NCBI GenBank assembly: GCA_012523545.1 | Contig: JAAYIH010000006.1 | Location: forward strand, 1 to 50,443 | From: Bacillota bacterium | Lineage (GTDB): Bacteria; Bacillota; Proteinivoracia; UBA4975 | Length of the DNA stretch: 50,443 bases | Reading direction: 5' to 3' | In this document: positions 38,448 through 47,819 of the stretch, piece after piece | How the letters are laid out: every line of letters begins with the position of its first letter | How positions within the stretch are numbered: position 1 is the stretch's first letter | Translations under genes and position numbers: made by a program | The notes under the pieces: generated by a model | What the model was told of the DNA's origin: nothing | The model's database searches: none | Seen by the model: only the letters and a program-made list of their open reading frames with translations

Positions 38448-39512
38448 TTACCGCGGACGTATTCTCTTCAACCCCAGTTCGGCTAAATCCTGCCGCAACT
38501 CAGGGGTAAGCAACCCGCCCACAAAGGCCTGGCCCAGGGTAGGACCCCATGCGCTGTTGCCCTCCACCAGCACCGGCCCCGATGGGGTAATGGCCACATC
38601 CCAGCCCACCGTGGCACACGGCAGAGTCAAGGCAGCCCTTTTCACCAGGTCCAGCAATTCCTGCCAGTGGGGAAGAACCTGGCCCACAAAGGGCTTGCCG
38701 CTGTCGGGATGGCAGTCCACCCAGCCGCCGCCGTATTGGGGCAGGATCCGGCCCCGGCCCATGACACCGGTGGGCAAATCGACGCCGACAGCCACCCCTC
38801 CGGCGCCCCAGTTGTCAGCAACGCTGCCCTTGCGGCCAAAGCGGGCTGTGGCAAACAGGAACTTGCATTCTCCCGCCGCGGTGACCAGGGTCACCACGCG
38901 GCAGGTGTTGAGAGAACTGGGGTTATAGGCCCTGATCTCCGGGTGGTTGACCAGGCATTCTTCCAGGAGGAAGCCGTCGCTCCACCCGCAGGCTTTTGCC
39001 AGCGCTTCTCCTCCCTGGACAACTTCCCCCTGGGCTCCCGTCCGCACCTTGAAAACGCCGCTGCCCTTGAATCCGCCCACCGGCTTGACAATGAGCTCCC
39101 GGCCGGGCAGGGTCGCCAGCAGGGCCTCCAACTCCCCTGGAGCGCGCAGAGGAGCGCCGGCGGCGGTGCGACCGAACCGGGGGTGGAAAAAGCCGTAGAA
39201 CTCCGCGCCCGGCAAATTATGCGCCGTCAGATGCTGACGGAAAAGGACCTTGTTGCGCAGTACCTGCCCCCACAGGCTGGAAGTGAAGCGGGGGCGCATT
39301 ACCTTTACCGCCCAGCGGGTTATGATGTATTCCCGCAGTGCTTGGGCGGGAAAATCCCGCCGGCCCATTTCATACAAGCTGTACTCAATGGGAGAGAGGC
39401 GGTACAGCAAAAACAGCCGCGTCATTTCCCAGTACTGGCGCACGCCTGTCTTGTACTCCTTGCCTTTGGTGGGCCGAAACACAGCGAAAAAATCTTTCAG
39501 TCTTTGCAGCAT
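38448..39512 (-). CDS. ATP-grasp protein (sugar-transfer-associated type)
   Basis: 354 aa. N-terminal region (to about 110) is basic and Trp/Tyr-rich. The ATP-grasp part has ELIVKPVGGFKGSGVFKV (ATP-binding Lys strand), a Glu-pair in DGFLLEECLVNHPEI, SLNTCRVVTLV and VGWDVAITPSGPVLVEGNSAWGP with the metal ligands. This fits the ATPgrasp_ST family that occurs in polysaccharide and cell-envelope gene sets. No such genes are near, so the product is open. ATG 39512 lies six bases after GAAGGG; ATG 39518 abuts it. Confidence 0.8.
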   Translation of the reverse strand: MLQRLKDFFAVFRPTKGKEYKTGVRQYWEMTRLFLLYRLSPIEYSLYEMGRRDFPAQALREYIITRWAVKVMRPRFTSSLWGQVLRNKVLFRQHLTAHNLPGAEFYGFFHPRFGRTAAGAPLRAPGELEALLATLPGRELIVKPVGGFKGSGVFKVRTGAQGEVVQGGEALAKACGWSDGFLLEECLVNHPEIRAYNPSSLNTCRVVTLVTAAGECKFLFATARFGRKGSVADNWGAGGVAVGVDLPTGVMGRGRILPQYGGGWVDCHPDSGKPFVGQVLPHWQELLDLVKRAALTLPCATVGWDVAITPSGPVLVEGNSAWGPTLGQAFVGGLLTPELRQDLAELGLKRIRPR

Positions 39513-39608
39513 ATTCATCCCTTCTTTCCGTACTAAGCCAATTATACCGCAATTGCCCTGGCCCAACCAGCAAAATTATCCAGCAACCCCGTGGAGGAGG
39601 TGATTGTA

Positions 39609-40229
39609 ATGTTTGCCGATCGCAGCCATGCCGGCAGGGAATTGCTCCCGCTGGTTAAGCAGTACAGCCACGACATCGACCTGGTGCTGGCCATTCCCCG
39701 GGGCGGCGTCGTCGTGGCGGATGGCATTGCCCGGGAACTGGGCAAGCCCCTGAAGCTGATCGGGGCCGGCAAAATCGGGGCGCCCCACAATCCCGAGCTG
39801 GCCATCGGCGCAGTGGCCCCCGACGGCGAGACCTGGATTAACGAGGAAATCAGCCGCCAGCTCAACCTGGGTCCCCAGGCCGTCGAGGATCTGGGCCGGC
39901 AAGTTGCCCGCCAAAAGGCCGGCCAGGGATATGGCCATGAAGCCGACCTGGAGCAAGTGGCCGAAAAAGGCGTCCTCGTCGTCGACGACGGCGCCGCCAC
40001 CGGCGCCACCCTCATGGCCTGTGTCCAGGCCCTGCACCGGGCGGGCGCGCGCCCCATCGGAGCCGCAGTTCCCGTGGCCTCCCTGGAAGCACTCTCCATT
40101 CTGGAAGACCATACCGATTACTTTTTGGCCGTGGAGACGCCGCGGGATTTCATGGCCGTAAGCCGGTACTACCGGGATTTCAGCCCGGTGGAAGACGATG
40201 CCGTGCAGGAAATTCTCAGCAAATACTAA
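39609..40229 (+). CDS. Phosphoribosyltransferase-domain protein
   Basis: 206 aa, type I PRTase fold. VLAIPRGGVVVADGIARELG at the start, the PRPP loop VLVVDDGAATGATLMACVQA, and ETPRDFMAVSRYYRDF at the C-terminus; the last is typical of the broad family annotated as 'predicted phosphoribosyltransferase'. The base or ring substrate is unknown. ATG 39609 follows GGAGGAGG by eight bases. Single gene ending in a bidirectional terminator. Confidence 0.9.
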   Translation: MFADRSHAGRELLPLVKQYSHDIDLVLAIPRGGVVVADGIARELGKPLKLIGAGKIGAPHNPELAIGAVAPDGETWINEEISRQLNLGPQAVEDLGRQVARQKAGQGYGHEADLEQVAEKGVLVVDDGAATGATLMACVQALHRAGARPIGAAVPVASLEALSILEDHTDYFLAVETPRDFMAVSRYYRDFSPVEDDAVQEILSKY

Positions 40230-40258
40230 AAACAGGCAGCACAACCTGCTGCCTGTTT
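40230..40258. terminator. Bidirectional terminator (PRTase gene / nucleoside transporter operon)
   Basis: AAACAGGCAGCA (40230-40241), loop CAACC, TGCTGCCTGTTT (40247-40258). Confidence 0.88.
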
Positions 40259-40272
40259 CTTGTGCAGTTCGG

Positions 40273-41226
40273 TTAGCGGGCGCTCTTGTCGTATGGCACG
40301 CCGGCAGCCTTGGGCGCCCGGGACTTTTTGGAAGTGAAGGTCAGCACCACCAGGGTGGCTATGAAGGGAGTCATCCGGTAAAAGTAGTTGGGGATGCCCA
40401 AACCGGCCAGGAAGGGAATCCCCGAATAGGCCGAGGCAATGGCCTGCATTAAACCGAAGAAGAAGGCCGCCAGGAGGATGCGCCCCGGTTTCCACTGGCC
40501 AAAGATCAGCACCGCCAAAGCCAGGAACCCGTAACCCGCCACGGTGGCGTTAAAGTTGGTGGATGTGGGGATTACGAAGACCAGGCCGCCAATGCCCGCC
40601 AGCAGGCCCGAGATCAGTACGCCGGCATAGCGCATCTTGTATACATTGATGCCCACCGAATCGGCGGCCTGGGGATGCTCGCCGCAAGCCCGCAGGCGCA
40701 GGCCAAAGCGGGTGCGGTACAGCACCAGGGCCGAAACGATCAGGATGGCAAACCCCAGGTAGGTGGTAAGGTAAGTATTTTGGAAGAACAGGGGTCCGAG
40801 GACGGGGATATTGCCCAAAAGAGGCACCGAGACAATGCGGAAGGTGTTGACAAAGCCGATTTGCTGGATTTGCTGAATCATGCGGGCGACGTAGATGGCC
40901 ACCGCCGGCGTCAGCATGTTGATAGCGGTGCCGCTGATGACCTGGTCGGCCTTCATGTGGATGGAGGCATAGGCGTGAAGCAGGGAGATCAGCATGCCCG
41001 ACACCGCCGCCACCGCAATGGCCAGAATCAGCAGGAGCTGGCCCTGCATGGTGTCCTGCATCTGATTAATGAAGAGGATGCTGGTAAAGGCGCCAAAGAC
41101 CATGATTCCCTCCAGGGCGATGTTGACCACGCCGCTGCGCTCGGAAAACATGCCGCCCAGGGCGACGATGAGCAACGGTATAGAAAAGGTCATGGTCTGT
41201 TGAACGATGAAATAAATTATTTTCAC
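40273..41226 (-). CDS. nupQ: Nucleoside-type ABC transporter permease (second)
   Basis: 317 aa, about eight to nine membrane helices, branched-chain/ribose permease superfamily. MFSERSGVVNIALEGIMVFG is the conserved loop of this subfamily, with RACGEHPQAADSVGINVYKMR as the cytoplasmic contact region for the ATPase. It matches NupQ/YufQ of the guanosine/BMP-type transporters. The start overlaps the preceding permease stop by four bases. Last gene of the operon. Confidence 0.9.
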   Translation of the reverse strand: MKIIYFIVQQTMTFSIPLLIVALGGMFSERSGVVNIALEGIMVFGAFTSILFINQMQDTMQGQLLLILAIAVAAVSGMLISLLHAYASIHMKADQVISGTAINMLTPAVAIYVARMIQQIQQIGFVNTFRIVSVPLLGNIPVLGPLFFQNTYLTTYLGFAILIVSALVLYRTRFGLRLRACGEHPQAADSVGINVYKMRYAGVLISGLLAGIGGLVFVIPTSTNFNATVAGYGFLALAVLIFGQWKPGRILLAAFFFGLMQAIASAYSGIPFLAGLGIPNYFYRMTPFIATLVVLTFTSKKSRAPKAAGVPYDKSAR

Positions 41227-42293
41227 TTGGCTCCTCCTCCCCCGGTTCTGATGGCGCGGCGCTGAATAAAGGTCCTGATAATCAGGGCAAAGGCGCTGAA
41301 GTAGATGATGGCGGCCAGAATGACGTCAATGATTTCGGGAGCAAAATCGTAGAGTTGCAGGTAGTCGCCGCCCACAGTCAAATAGCCGATGAACAGACCG
41401 GCAAAAAGGATGCCGATGGGGTGGGACAGACCCAGCAGGGCGACGGGAATGCCGGTAAAACCTTCCGGGGCCAGGTGATTGACTACCTCGATGTGCTTGC
41501 CCGTCCCGGCCAGGTAGAGGAGCCCGCCGCCCAAGCCGGCCAGTGCGCCGGCGATAACCATGGAGAGGACGATGTTGCGCTTTTCGTTGATACCGGCATA
41601 CCTGCTGGCATCCCGGTTGTAGCCCACCGCCTTGAGCTCAAAGCCGAATTTCGTCTTGTAAAGGATGACGTACATGGTTACAGCGGCCAGCACGGCAATG
41701 AAAAAGCCGGCATTGACGTTGGAGCGGGGGAAAATTTTGTCCAGGCCCCATCTGGGAATTACGGCGCTTGCCGCCACCGGCAGCGACTGGTTGCGCAGCT
41801 GGTCGAAAACGGTCTGCACCACCAGGTAATTGACCAGGTACATGCCGATGTAGTTCATCATGATGGAAGCGATAACTTCGTGGACATTGGCCAGGGCTTT
41901 GAGCAGCCCGGGGATCAGCGCCCAGAGGGCGCCGCCGGCGATGGCGGCCAGCAGGGCCACCACCCAGTGCGCGCCGCCCAGGGCAGCGCCCTTGTTCCCC
42001 ACCAGTACCGCCAGGTACGCCCCGACGATTAACTGTCCCGAGGCGCCGATGTTGAAAAGGCCGGTCTTAAAGGCAAAGCACACCGAAAGCCCGGTGAGGA
42101 TTATTGGCGTGGCGAAATACAACACCCGGCCGACGCTGCGCATGTCCCGGAAAGCGCCGGTAAGGATGGTCCCAAAGCCGTCACCGGCCTGGGCCGGATT
42201 GCTGATGAGCAGGATGACGTAACCAAAGAGAAGGCCGACGCAAATTGCAAAGAGGGATGACAAAAAGTTGAGATTCAGGGGACGTTTTTTCAT
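41223..42293 (-). CDS. nupP: Nucleoside-type ABC transporter permease (first)
   Basis: 356 aa, eight to ten helices. FKTGLFNIGASGQLIVGAYL is the signature loop and KAVGYNRDASRYAGINEKR the ATPase-contact loop. It matches NupP/YufP. It overlaps the ATPase gene upstream and the other permease gene downstream by four bases each, so all three are coupled. Confidence 0.9.
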   Translation of the reverse strand: MKKRPLNLNFLSSLFAICVGLLFGYVILLISNPAQAGDGFGTILTGAFRDMRSVGRVLYFATPIILTGLSVCFAFKTGLFNIGASGQLIVGAYLAVLVGNKGAALGGAHWVVALLAAIAGGALWALIPGLLKALANVHEVIASIMMNYIGMYLVNYLVVQTVFDQLRNQSLPVAASAVIPRWGLDKIFPRSNVNAGFFIAVLAAVTMYVILYKTKFGFELKAVGYNRDASRYAGINEKRNIVLSMVIAGALAGLGGGLLYLAGTGKHIEVVNHLAPEGFTGIPVALLGLSHPIGILFAGLFIGYLTVGGDYLQLYDFAPEIIDVILAAIIYFSAFALIIRTFIQRRAIRTGGGGAK

Positions 42294-43843
42294 ACCACTT
42301 CACCTCCCGCAGCGACTCCGGCCTGGCGCCTGGAGCCGGCCATGTACAGGCCCAGTTCCTGGATGGTAATTTCTTTGGGGTTGAGGTCGGCGACGATGGC
42401 ACCTTCGTAGATGACCAGGATCCGGTCGCTGAGGTTCATGACCTCGTCCAGTTCCAGGCTGACCAGGAGCACGGCCTTGCCGGCATCCCTTTGCTGAACC
42501 AGCTGCCGGTGAATGTACTCGATGGCGCCGACATCCAACCCCCGGGTGGGCTGGACAGCTATGAGCAGGTCGGGGTCCCGGTCAATTTCCCGGGCGACTA
42601 TGGCCTTCTGCTGATTGCCCCCGGACATGCTGCGGGCAGGAGTGTAGGCCCCCTGGCCGCTGCGGATGTCGTACTTTTGAATGAGGGTTTCTGCATAGGC
42701 GTAAATATTGTCATAACGCAGGAACCCGTACCTCTGGAAACGGGGCTGGAAATAACTTTGCAACACCAGGTTCTCCGCCAGGCTGTAGTCCAGGACCAGG
42801 CCGTGTTTATGCCGGTCTTCGGGGATATGGGCCAGACCGTGGGTGTTGCGATGGCGGATGCTCTTCCTGGTCACGTCCCGGCCCAGCAGTTCGATGCTGC
42901 CGCCATCGGGGGCGATGAGGCCGGTGAGGGCATAGACCAGTTCCGTCTGGCCATTGCCTTCGATGCCGGCAATGCACACGATTTCGCCCCGGTGCACGGT
43001 GAAGCTGACGGCGTCCACCACCTTCTTGGTTTGGCCCCGGCGCCGGGAGTGGACGGTGAGCTTGTCCACCTTCAGCACAGGCTCGCCCGGCTCCCGGGGA
43101 GTAAGCCGGATATTGAGGTCGACCTTGCGCCCCACCATCATTTCCGAAAGGGTTTCCTTATCGGTGCCGGCCACGTCCACCACGCCGACCAGCTTGCCCC
43201 GGCGCAACACGGTGCAGCGGTCGGCCACCGCCTTGATTTCGTTGAGCTTGTGGGTGATGAAGATGATGGACTTGCCCTCCGCCGCCAGGCCACGCATGAT
43301 ATGCATCAGCTCGTCGATCTCCTGGGGCGTCAGCACCGCCGTGGGCTCGTCCAGAATGAGGATTTCGTTGTCACGGTACAGCATCTTGAGGATTTCCACC
43401 CGCTGCTGCATGCCCACCGAGATATCGGAAATCAGGGCGTCGGGATCCACCCGCAGGCCGTACCGCTCGCTGAGGGCCAGCACTTTTTCCCGGGCCTCGT
43501 CCATTTTGAGAAATCCGCCCCTGACCGTCTCGGCCCCCAGGACGATGTTCTGGAGGACGGTAAAATTCTCCACCAGCATGAAGTGCTGGTGGACCATGCC
43601 AATCCCCAGGGCATTGGCTTCCCTGGGCCCGGCAATGTGTACTTCCTTGCCCCGGACCTTAATCTTGCCCCGGTCAGGCTGATAGAGCCCGAAAAGCACG
43701 TTCATCAGGGTCGACTTGCCCGCTCCGTTTTCACCCAGCAGGGCGTGAATTTCTCCCCTTTTCACCCGCAGCGTGACATTGTCGTTGGCCACAATGCCGG
43801 GGAACTCCTTGGTAATGCCCAGCATTTCGATAATATACTCCAC
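42290..43843 (-). CDS. nupO: Nucleoside-type ABC transporter ATPase (two NBDs)
   Basis: 517 aa with two fused nucleotide-binding domains, as in RbsA/NupO. First NBD: Walker A GENGAGKST (about 37-45), signature ISVGMQQRVEIL, Walker B EILILDEPTAVL. Second NBD (from about 260): GIEGNGQTELVYALTG in the Walker A position (degenerate, as usual for this family), signature MSGGNQQKAIVARE and QPTRGLDVGA. It sits 157 bases downstream of the BMP lipoprotein gene, past a hairpin. Confidence 0.93.
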   Translation of the reverse strand: MEYIIEMLGITKEFPGIVANDNVTLRVKRGEIHALLGENGAGKSTLMNVLFGLYQPDRGKIKVRGKEVHIAGPREANALGIGMVHQHFMLVENFTVLQNIVLGAETVRGGFLKMDEAREKVLALSERYGLRVDPDALISDISVGMQQRVEILKMLYRDNEILILDEPTAVLTPQEIDELMHIMRGLAAEGKSIIFITHKLNEIKAVADRCTVLRRGKLVGVVDVAGTDKETLSEMMVGRKVDLNIRLTPREPGEPVLKVDKLTVHSRRRGQTKKVVDAVSFTVHRGEIVCIAGIEGNGQTELVYALTGLIAPDGGSIELLGRDVTRKSIRHRNTHGLAHIPEDRHKHGLVLDYSLAENLVLQSYFQPRFQRYGFLRYDNIYAYAETLIQKYDIRSGQGAYTPARSMSGGNQQKAIVAREIDRDPDLLIAVQPTRGLDVGAIEYIHRQLVQQRDAGKAVLLVSLELDEVMNLSDRILVIYEGAIVADLNPKEITIQELGLYMAGSRRQAGVAAGGEVV

Positions 43844-43954
43844 ATAATCCCTCCTGACCCCATACAGATACCCGACAAGGTTTATATTATGGCAAGTTTA
43901 TCATAGCACTAACCCCGGTGGACATCAATGCACAGGAACGGCATTTGCCGCCAT

Positions 43955-43987
43955 AAAAATACCGGGACCTGGCCAGCCAGGTCCCGG
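43955..43987 (-). terminator. Intercistronic terminator after the BMP lipoprotein gene
   Basis: CCGGGACCTGG (43962-43972), loop CCAG, CCAGGTCCCGG (43977-43987), followed on the minus strand by TATTTTTAT. It lies between the binding-protein gene and the ATPase gene, which would give more binding protein than transporter. Confidence 0.75.
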
Positions 43988-44000
43988 AAATATACTTTGC

Positions 44001-45092
44001 CTACTCTACATAATTGACCTTGACGATCTCGGTGCCGAGCTGGGTGGGATCGTCGGCATCGGTATCCTTGAGCAGAGTGATGGAGCCGTCCACCAGCTTG
44101 GCGAAGATGGCGTCGTAATCTTCCTGGGTAAAGGTCTTAAACTTGGAGCTTTCCATGGGCAGACCAACGCCTTGCACCTTGGCATCCAGGGTAACGGATT
44201 GGCCGCCGGGGAAATTGCCCGCATAGTAGGCGGCGATGCCGTCATAGACCGAGATGGCCAGTTGCTTCATGGCCGAGGTGATGACGGTGTCGGATTCGCC
44301 GGACTGGTCGACGTCGACGCCGATGACGGCTGTGCCCGCTTCTTCGGCAGCGCGCATGACAGAGTTGCCCATGGCGCCGCCGCAGGCAAAGATTACTTCG
44401 ATACCGGCGTTGTACCAGGAAGCGGCCGTGGTCTTGGCTTCCGGTGTGGAATCAAAGCCGCCGGTGTAGTGGTAGTTCAGTTCGATGGAGCTGATGCCCA
44501 TTTCTTCGGCAGCATACTCGGCGCCCTGGACAAAACCGTAGCCAAAGCGGATGACGGCGGGCACCGCCATGCCACCCATGAAGCCCAGCTTGGTATACCC
44601 GTCCTTGACGGCAGCATAGCCTGCCAGGAAGCCGGCCTGCTCTTCGGCATAAAAGACAGAGTAGACGTTGTCTTTGACCACAGGCGTATAGTCTCCGGCA
44701 TGGGGAACGCCGTCCAGGATTATAAATTTGACGTCAGGATACAGATCCTGGGCCTCATAAATGGCGCCCTCGAACAAGAAACCGGGGCAGACCACCAGCT
44801 TGGCGCCGCCCTGCACCGCCAGGTCAATGGCGTCCAGGTAAGCAGCGGTAGTCTTGTCTTGGGGCTGGTAATACTTGTGGGTGATGCCATGTTCTTCGGC
44901 ATATTTCTTGAGGCCTTCCCAGGCGCCCTGGTTAAAGGACTTGTCGTCGATGGTCCCGATGTCGGTGACCAGGGCCAGTTCATAGCCTTCTTCCTTGGGC
45001 TCGCCGTTGCCCGGTTCATCATCCTTGGGCCCGCAAGCGGCAAGCGGCAGCACCAGGGCCAAGGCCAGCAACACTACCAGAAATTTTTTCAC
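44001..45092 (-). CDS. nupN: BMP-family nucleoside-binding lipoprotein
   Basis: 363 aa. The lipoprotein signal ends at lipobox LAAC with Cys20. Mature part is a periplasmic-binding-protein fold of the Bmp/PnrA type: ALVTDIGTIDDKSFNQGAWE is the family hallmark (Asp and Asn contact the nucleoside), with FMGGMAVPAVIRFGYGFVQG and IGVDVDQSGESDTVITSAMK later. It binds purine nucleosides in characterised relatives. GTG 45092 follows GGAGGGG by six bases. First gene of the operon, with a good sigma-A promoter. Confidence 0.93.
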   Translation of the reverse strand: MKKFLVVLLALALVLPLAACGPKDDEPGNGEPKEEGYELALVTDIGTIDDKSFNQGAWEGLKKYAEEHGITHKYYQPQDKTTAAYLDAIDLAVQGGAKLVVCPGFLFEGAIYEAQDLYPDVKFIILDGVPHAGDYTPVVKDNVYSVFYAEEQAGFLAGYAAVKDGYTKLGFMGGMAVPAVIRFGYGFVQGAEYAAEEMGISSIELNYHYTGGFDSTPEAKTTAASWYNAGIEVIFACGGAMGNSVMRAAEEAGTAVIGVDVDQSGESDTVITSAMKQLAISVYDGIAAYYAGNFPGGQSVTLDAKVQGVGLPMESSKFKTFTQEDYDAIFAKLVDGSITLLKDTDADDPTQLGTEIVKVNYVE

Positions 45093-45130
45093 AATACACC
45101 CCTCCTGAATTTATGTTGGTGCCTGCTCGT

Positions 45131-45159
45131 ACTATACTACAGATGCTATGATTTTACAA
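45131..45159 (-). promoter_or_regulatory. Promoter of the nucleoside transporter operon
   Basis: TTGTAA (45159-45154), 17-base spacer, TATAGT (45136-45131). About 38 bases upstream of the BMP gene start. A hairpin (45176-45208, GGCGCCTGCC/GGCAGGCGCC) lies just upstream, after the oppF stop. Confidence 0.75.
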
Positions 45160-45216
45160 TATGTGATATGCGATTGGCGCCTGCCCGGGGCGTTCAGCGG
45201 CAGGCGCCCGGACAGT

Positions 45217-46707
45217 TCACGCCCCGCCGCCCCGCAAGGGATAGTGGCAGGCAACGAAACGGCCCGGCTTCAGTTCTCGCCACCGGGGCGCAACTTCTTT
45301 GCACTTGTCCGCGGCGTAGCGGCACCGGGTGTGGAATTTGCAGCCGCCGGGCGGGAAGATGGGGCTGGGGGTTTCTCCCTCGAGGACAACCGGTTCTTTC
45401 CCCGCCTCATCCGCGGCAGACGGTATGGCGGCCAACAACGCTTCGGTATAGGGATGAAGCGGTTCCCGGAAGATGTCTTCAGCGCTGCCCAGCTCCACCA
45501 GCGAGCCCAGGTACATTACGCCGATGCGGTCGCTGATGTACCTGACGGTACTGAGGTCGTGGGATATAAACAAGTACGTCAGATCTTCCTTTTCCTTGAG
45601 GTCCATGAGCAGGTTGATGATCTGGGCCTGGATGGAGACATCCAGGGCGCTGACCGCCTCGTCGCAAATTATAAACCGGGGGCGCAGGGCCAGGGCCCGG
45701 GCTATACCCACCCGCTGCTGCTGCCCGCCGGAAAGCTGGTGCGGATAGCGGCGGTACAAGGATTCCTGCAGTCCGCACTTGGCCATTATCTCCAGCACGT
45801 ATTTTTCCAAACTGGCGCGGTCCCCTGTAAAGAATTTATGCGCCCTGAGGGCATCGCCAATCAGCTGGCCCACCGTCATGCGCGGGTTGAGGGAAGAGTA
45901 GGGATCCTGGAAGATAATCTGCATTTCCCGGCGCAACAGGCGCATCTCCCTGCCGCTCAGCCGGGCCAGGTCGATGCCGGCGTCCCGTTCCCGGTCCAGC
46001 TCGGCAAAGCCCGGCGTGTCGGCATAGCGTGCCCGCAGCCGGTCAAGAGCGGCGTGCCTGGCGGCCAGCGTCTCCGCCGCCTGGGCCAGCTTCCCCTGCA
46101 GTGCCCGGATTTCCCGGTCCAGCCCGGCCATTTCCGCCGGGCTGTCTCCCCGGGCAGCCAGGGCGGCGCGCCGGGCGGTCAGGTCATCGAGCCTGCTCCG
46201 CAGGGCAAAATGGGCGACGCCGGCCTCATATTCTTCCAGCAGAACCCGGGCCGCTTCGTCAGGATCGGCAGCCAAAACCAGCCCCCCGGCGATGCGCAGG
46301 GCATCGCCGTATCTGCGCAGCACCCTGGCCGCGCCTCTGTCCCGCCGGGCTTTTTCCTGCAACAACCCGCCGTACTTCCGGCTTAACTTTCTGTACCGGG
46401 CCACAATCCCTGGCAGGGCCGCAATGGTGCGCCGGACGTAGCGCGGCCGCAACTCGGATATTGTCCTGCCGTAGTAGAGGACTGTTCCCGCCTTCTGCCT
46501 GTACAGCTGCAGAATGACCCGGGCCAGAGTGGACTTGCCGCACCCGCTTTCGCCCACCAGGCCAAAGGTCTCGCCGGCATAGATGGTCAGGCTGATGTCT
46601 TCATTGGCCCGGACGTGCAGCCGGCGCCTTTGCAGCAACCACTGTTTTTTTACGGGAAAGTAATGGGTCAGGCCCTGGATTCTGAGCAGGGGTTTTTTAT
46701 TCTCCAC
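45217..46707 (-). CDS. oppF: Oligopeptide ABC transporter ATPase OppF-like with a large helical insertion
   Basis: 496 aa against about 320 for ordinary OppF. Walker A GESGCGKST (about 53-61), Q-loop QIIFQDPYSSLNPRM, signature QLSGGQQQRVGIARAL, Walker B FIICDEAVSALD, switch His FISHDL, and the C-terminal Cys-containing CKFHTRCRYAADKC region. Between the strand after Walker A and the Q-loop lies about 160 extra residues, charged and Ala/Leu/Arg-rich, probably a helical coiled coil. The start overlaps the oppD stop by 11 bases. No permease or binding-protein gene is adjacent, so the substrate is unclear. Confidence 0.9.
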   Translation of the reverse strand: MENKKPLLRIQGLTHYFPVKKQWLLQRRRLHVRANEDISLTIYAGETFGLVGESGCGKSTLARVILQLYRQKAGTVLYYGRTISELRPRYVRRTIAALPGIVARYRKLSRKYGGLLQEKARRDRGAARVLRRYGDALRIAGGLVLAADPDEAARVLLEEYEAGVAHFALRSRLDDLTARRAALAARGDSPAEMAGLDREIRALQGKLAQAAETLAARHAALDRLRARYADTPGFAELDRERDAGIDLARLSGREMRLLRREMQIIFQDPYSSLNPRMTVGQLIGDALRAHKFFTGDRASLEKYVLEIMAKCGLQESLYRRYPHQLSGGQQQRVGIARALALRPRFIICDEAVSALDVSIQAQIINLLMDLKEKEDLTYLFISHDLSTVRYISDRIGVMYLGSLVELGSAEDIFREPLHPYTEALLAAIPSAADEAGKEPVVLEGETPSPIFPPGGCKFHTRCRYAADKCKEVAPRWRELKPGRFVACHYPLRGGGA

Positions 46708-47692
46708 CGCTTCTCACTCCCTTCCGGGGATAGAAGCAACGCACCGTCTGGAAGGCACTGACCACCTGCAGTTGCGGTTCCTCCTGCCGACAGCGGTCGG
46801 TGGCGTACTTGCACCGGGGGGCAAATTTACATCCCGGCGGCAGTTCCAGGGGGTGGGGCGCAGAACCGGGAATTGCCTCCAGCCGCCGTCCCCGCCGGGC
46901 GCCCGGGAGCGGGACTGAGCGCAACAGGGCCTCGACGTAGGGATGGGAAAAGGGGCTGCGGTCCTTGAAGATATAGTCCACTGGGGCCGTTTCCACCACC
47001 TGGCCGCAATACATGACGGCGACATCGTCTGCCATCTGGTTAATCACCGCCAGGTTGTGGGTAATGAACAGGATGGACGTATTAAACCTGGCTTTAAGCT
47101 CATTCATCAGGCGCAGGATCTGGGCCTGGATGGTGACGTCCAGGGCCGTGGTGGGCTCGTCGGCAATGAGCAGCCTGGGTTGGCAGGCCAGGGCCATGGC
47201 GATGACAACCCGTTGCCGCATACCGCCGGAAAGCTGGTGGGGATACTGCCTGGCCACTTCCCCGGGGTTGGGGATTTTGACGGCTTCCAGCATTTCCAGG
47301 GTGCGGGCACGGGCCTGCTTCCTGGTGAGCCCCTGGTGCAGGATCAGCACTTCGCTGATCTGGCTCCCCACGGTAAACACCGGGTTGAGGGACGTCAGCG
47401 GTTCCTGGAAGATCATGGCTATGTCATTGCCCCGGAGGGCGTACATCTCTTCCCTGGGCAGGCTGGATATTTCGCGGCCGGCAAAGATAATTCTGCCGGC
47501 ATATATGCGCTGGTTGGGCTCAAAGAGTTGCAGTATGCTCAGGGCGGTTTGCGTCTTGCCGCTGCCGGACTCCCCGACGAGGCCCAGGGTTTTGCCCTCG
47601 TCCAGCTTCAAAGAGACCCCGTTGACGGCCCTGATAAGGCCGCGCGGGGTTTCAAAATAGGTATGCAGCTCCTTTATCTCCAGCAGACTCAT
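46697..47692 (-). CDS. oppD: Oligopeptide ABC transporter ATPase OppD-like
   Basis: 331 aa, normal OppD length. Walker A GESGSGKTQ (about 37-45), Q-loop IAMIFQEPLTSLNPVF, signature QLSGGMRQRVVIAMAL, Walker B LLIADEPTTALDVT, switch His in FITHNLAV, and the C-terminal CKFAPRCKYATDRC that in relatives binds a [4Fe-4S] cluster or pairs with OppF. ATG 47692 follows AGGAGAGG; the longer upstream frame is rejected. Heterodimer partner of the OppF-like protein. Confidence 0.92.
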   Translation of the reverse strand: MSLLEIKELHTYFETPRGLIRAVNGVSLKLDEGKTLGLVGESGSGKTQTALSILQLFEPNQRIYAGRIIFAGREISSLPREEMYALRGNDIAMIFQEPLTSLNPVFTVGSQISEVLILHQGLTRKQARARTLEMLEAVKIPNPGEVARQYPHQLSGGMRQRVVIAMALACQPRLLIADEPTTALDVTIQAQILRLMNELKARFNTSILFITHNLAVINQMADDVAVMYCGQVVETAPVDYIFKDRSPFSHPYVEALLRSVPLPGARRGRRLEAIPGSAPHPLELPPGCKFAPRCKYATDRCRQEEPQLQVVSAFQTVRCFYPRKGVRSGGE

Positions 47693-47790
47693 TTCCTCTC
47701 CTCCCAGCTGCGTCGGGATTCCGGGCAGGGTGCCTGAAAACAGCCTGGACAGCAACCCGGTTGCTCCGCATTCCTCCGGGCTGTCGCCCC

Positions 47791-47815
47791 AAAAAAGGGG
47801 GCGCCTGCGGCCCCC
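47791..47815 (-). terminator. Terminator of kbl
   Basis: Minus strand GGGGGC (47815-47810), seven-base loop, GCCCCC (47802-47797), then T6. It begins five bases after the kbl stop and separates tdh-kbl from oppDF. Confidence 0.85.
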
Positions 47816-47819
47816 AATA

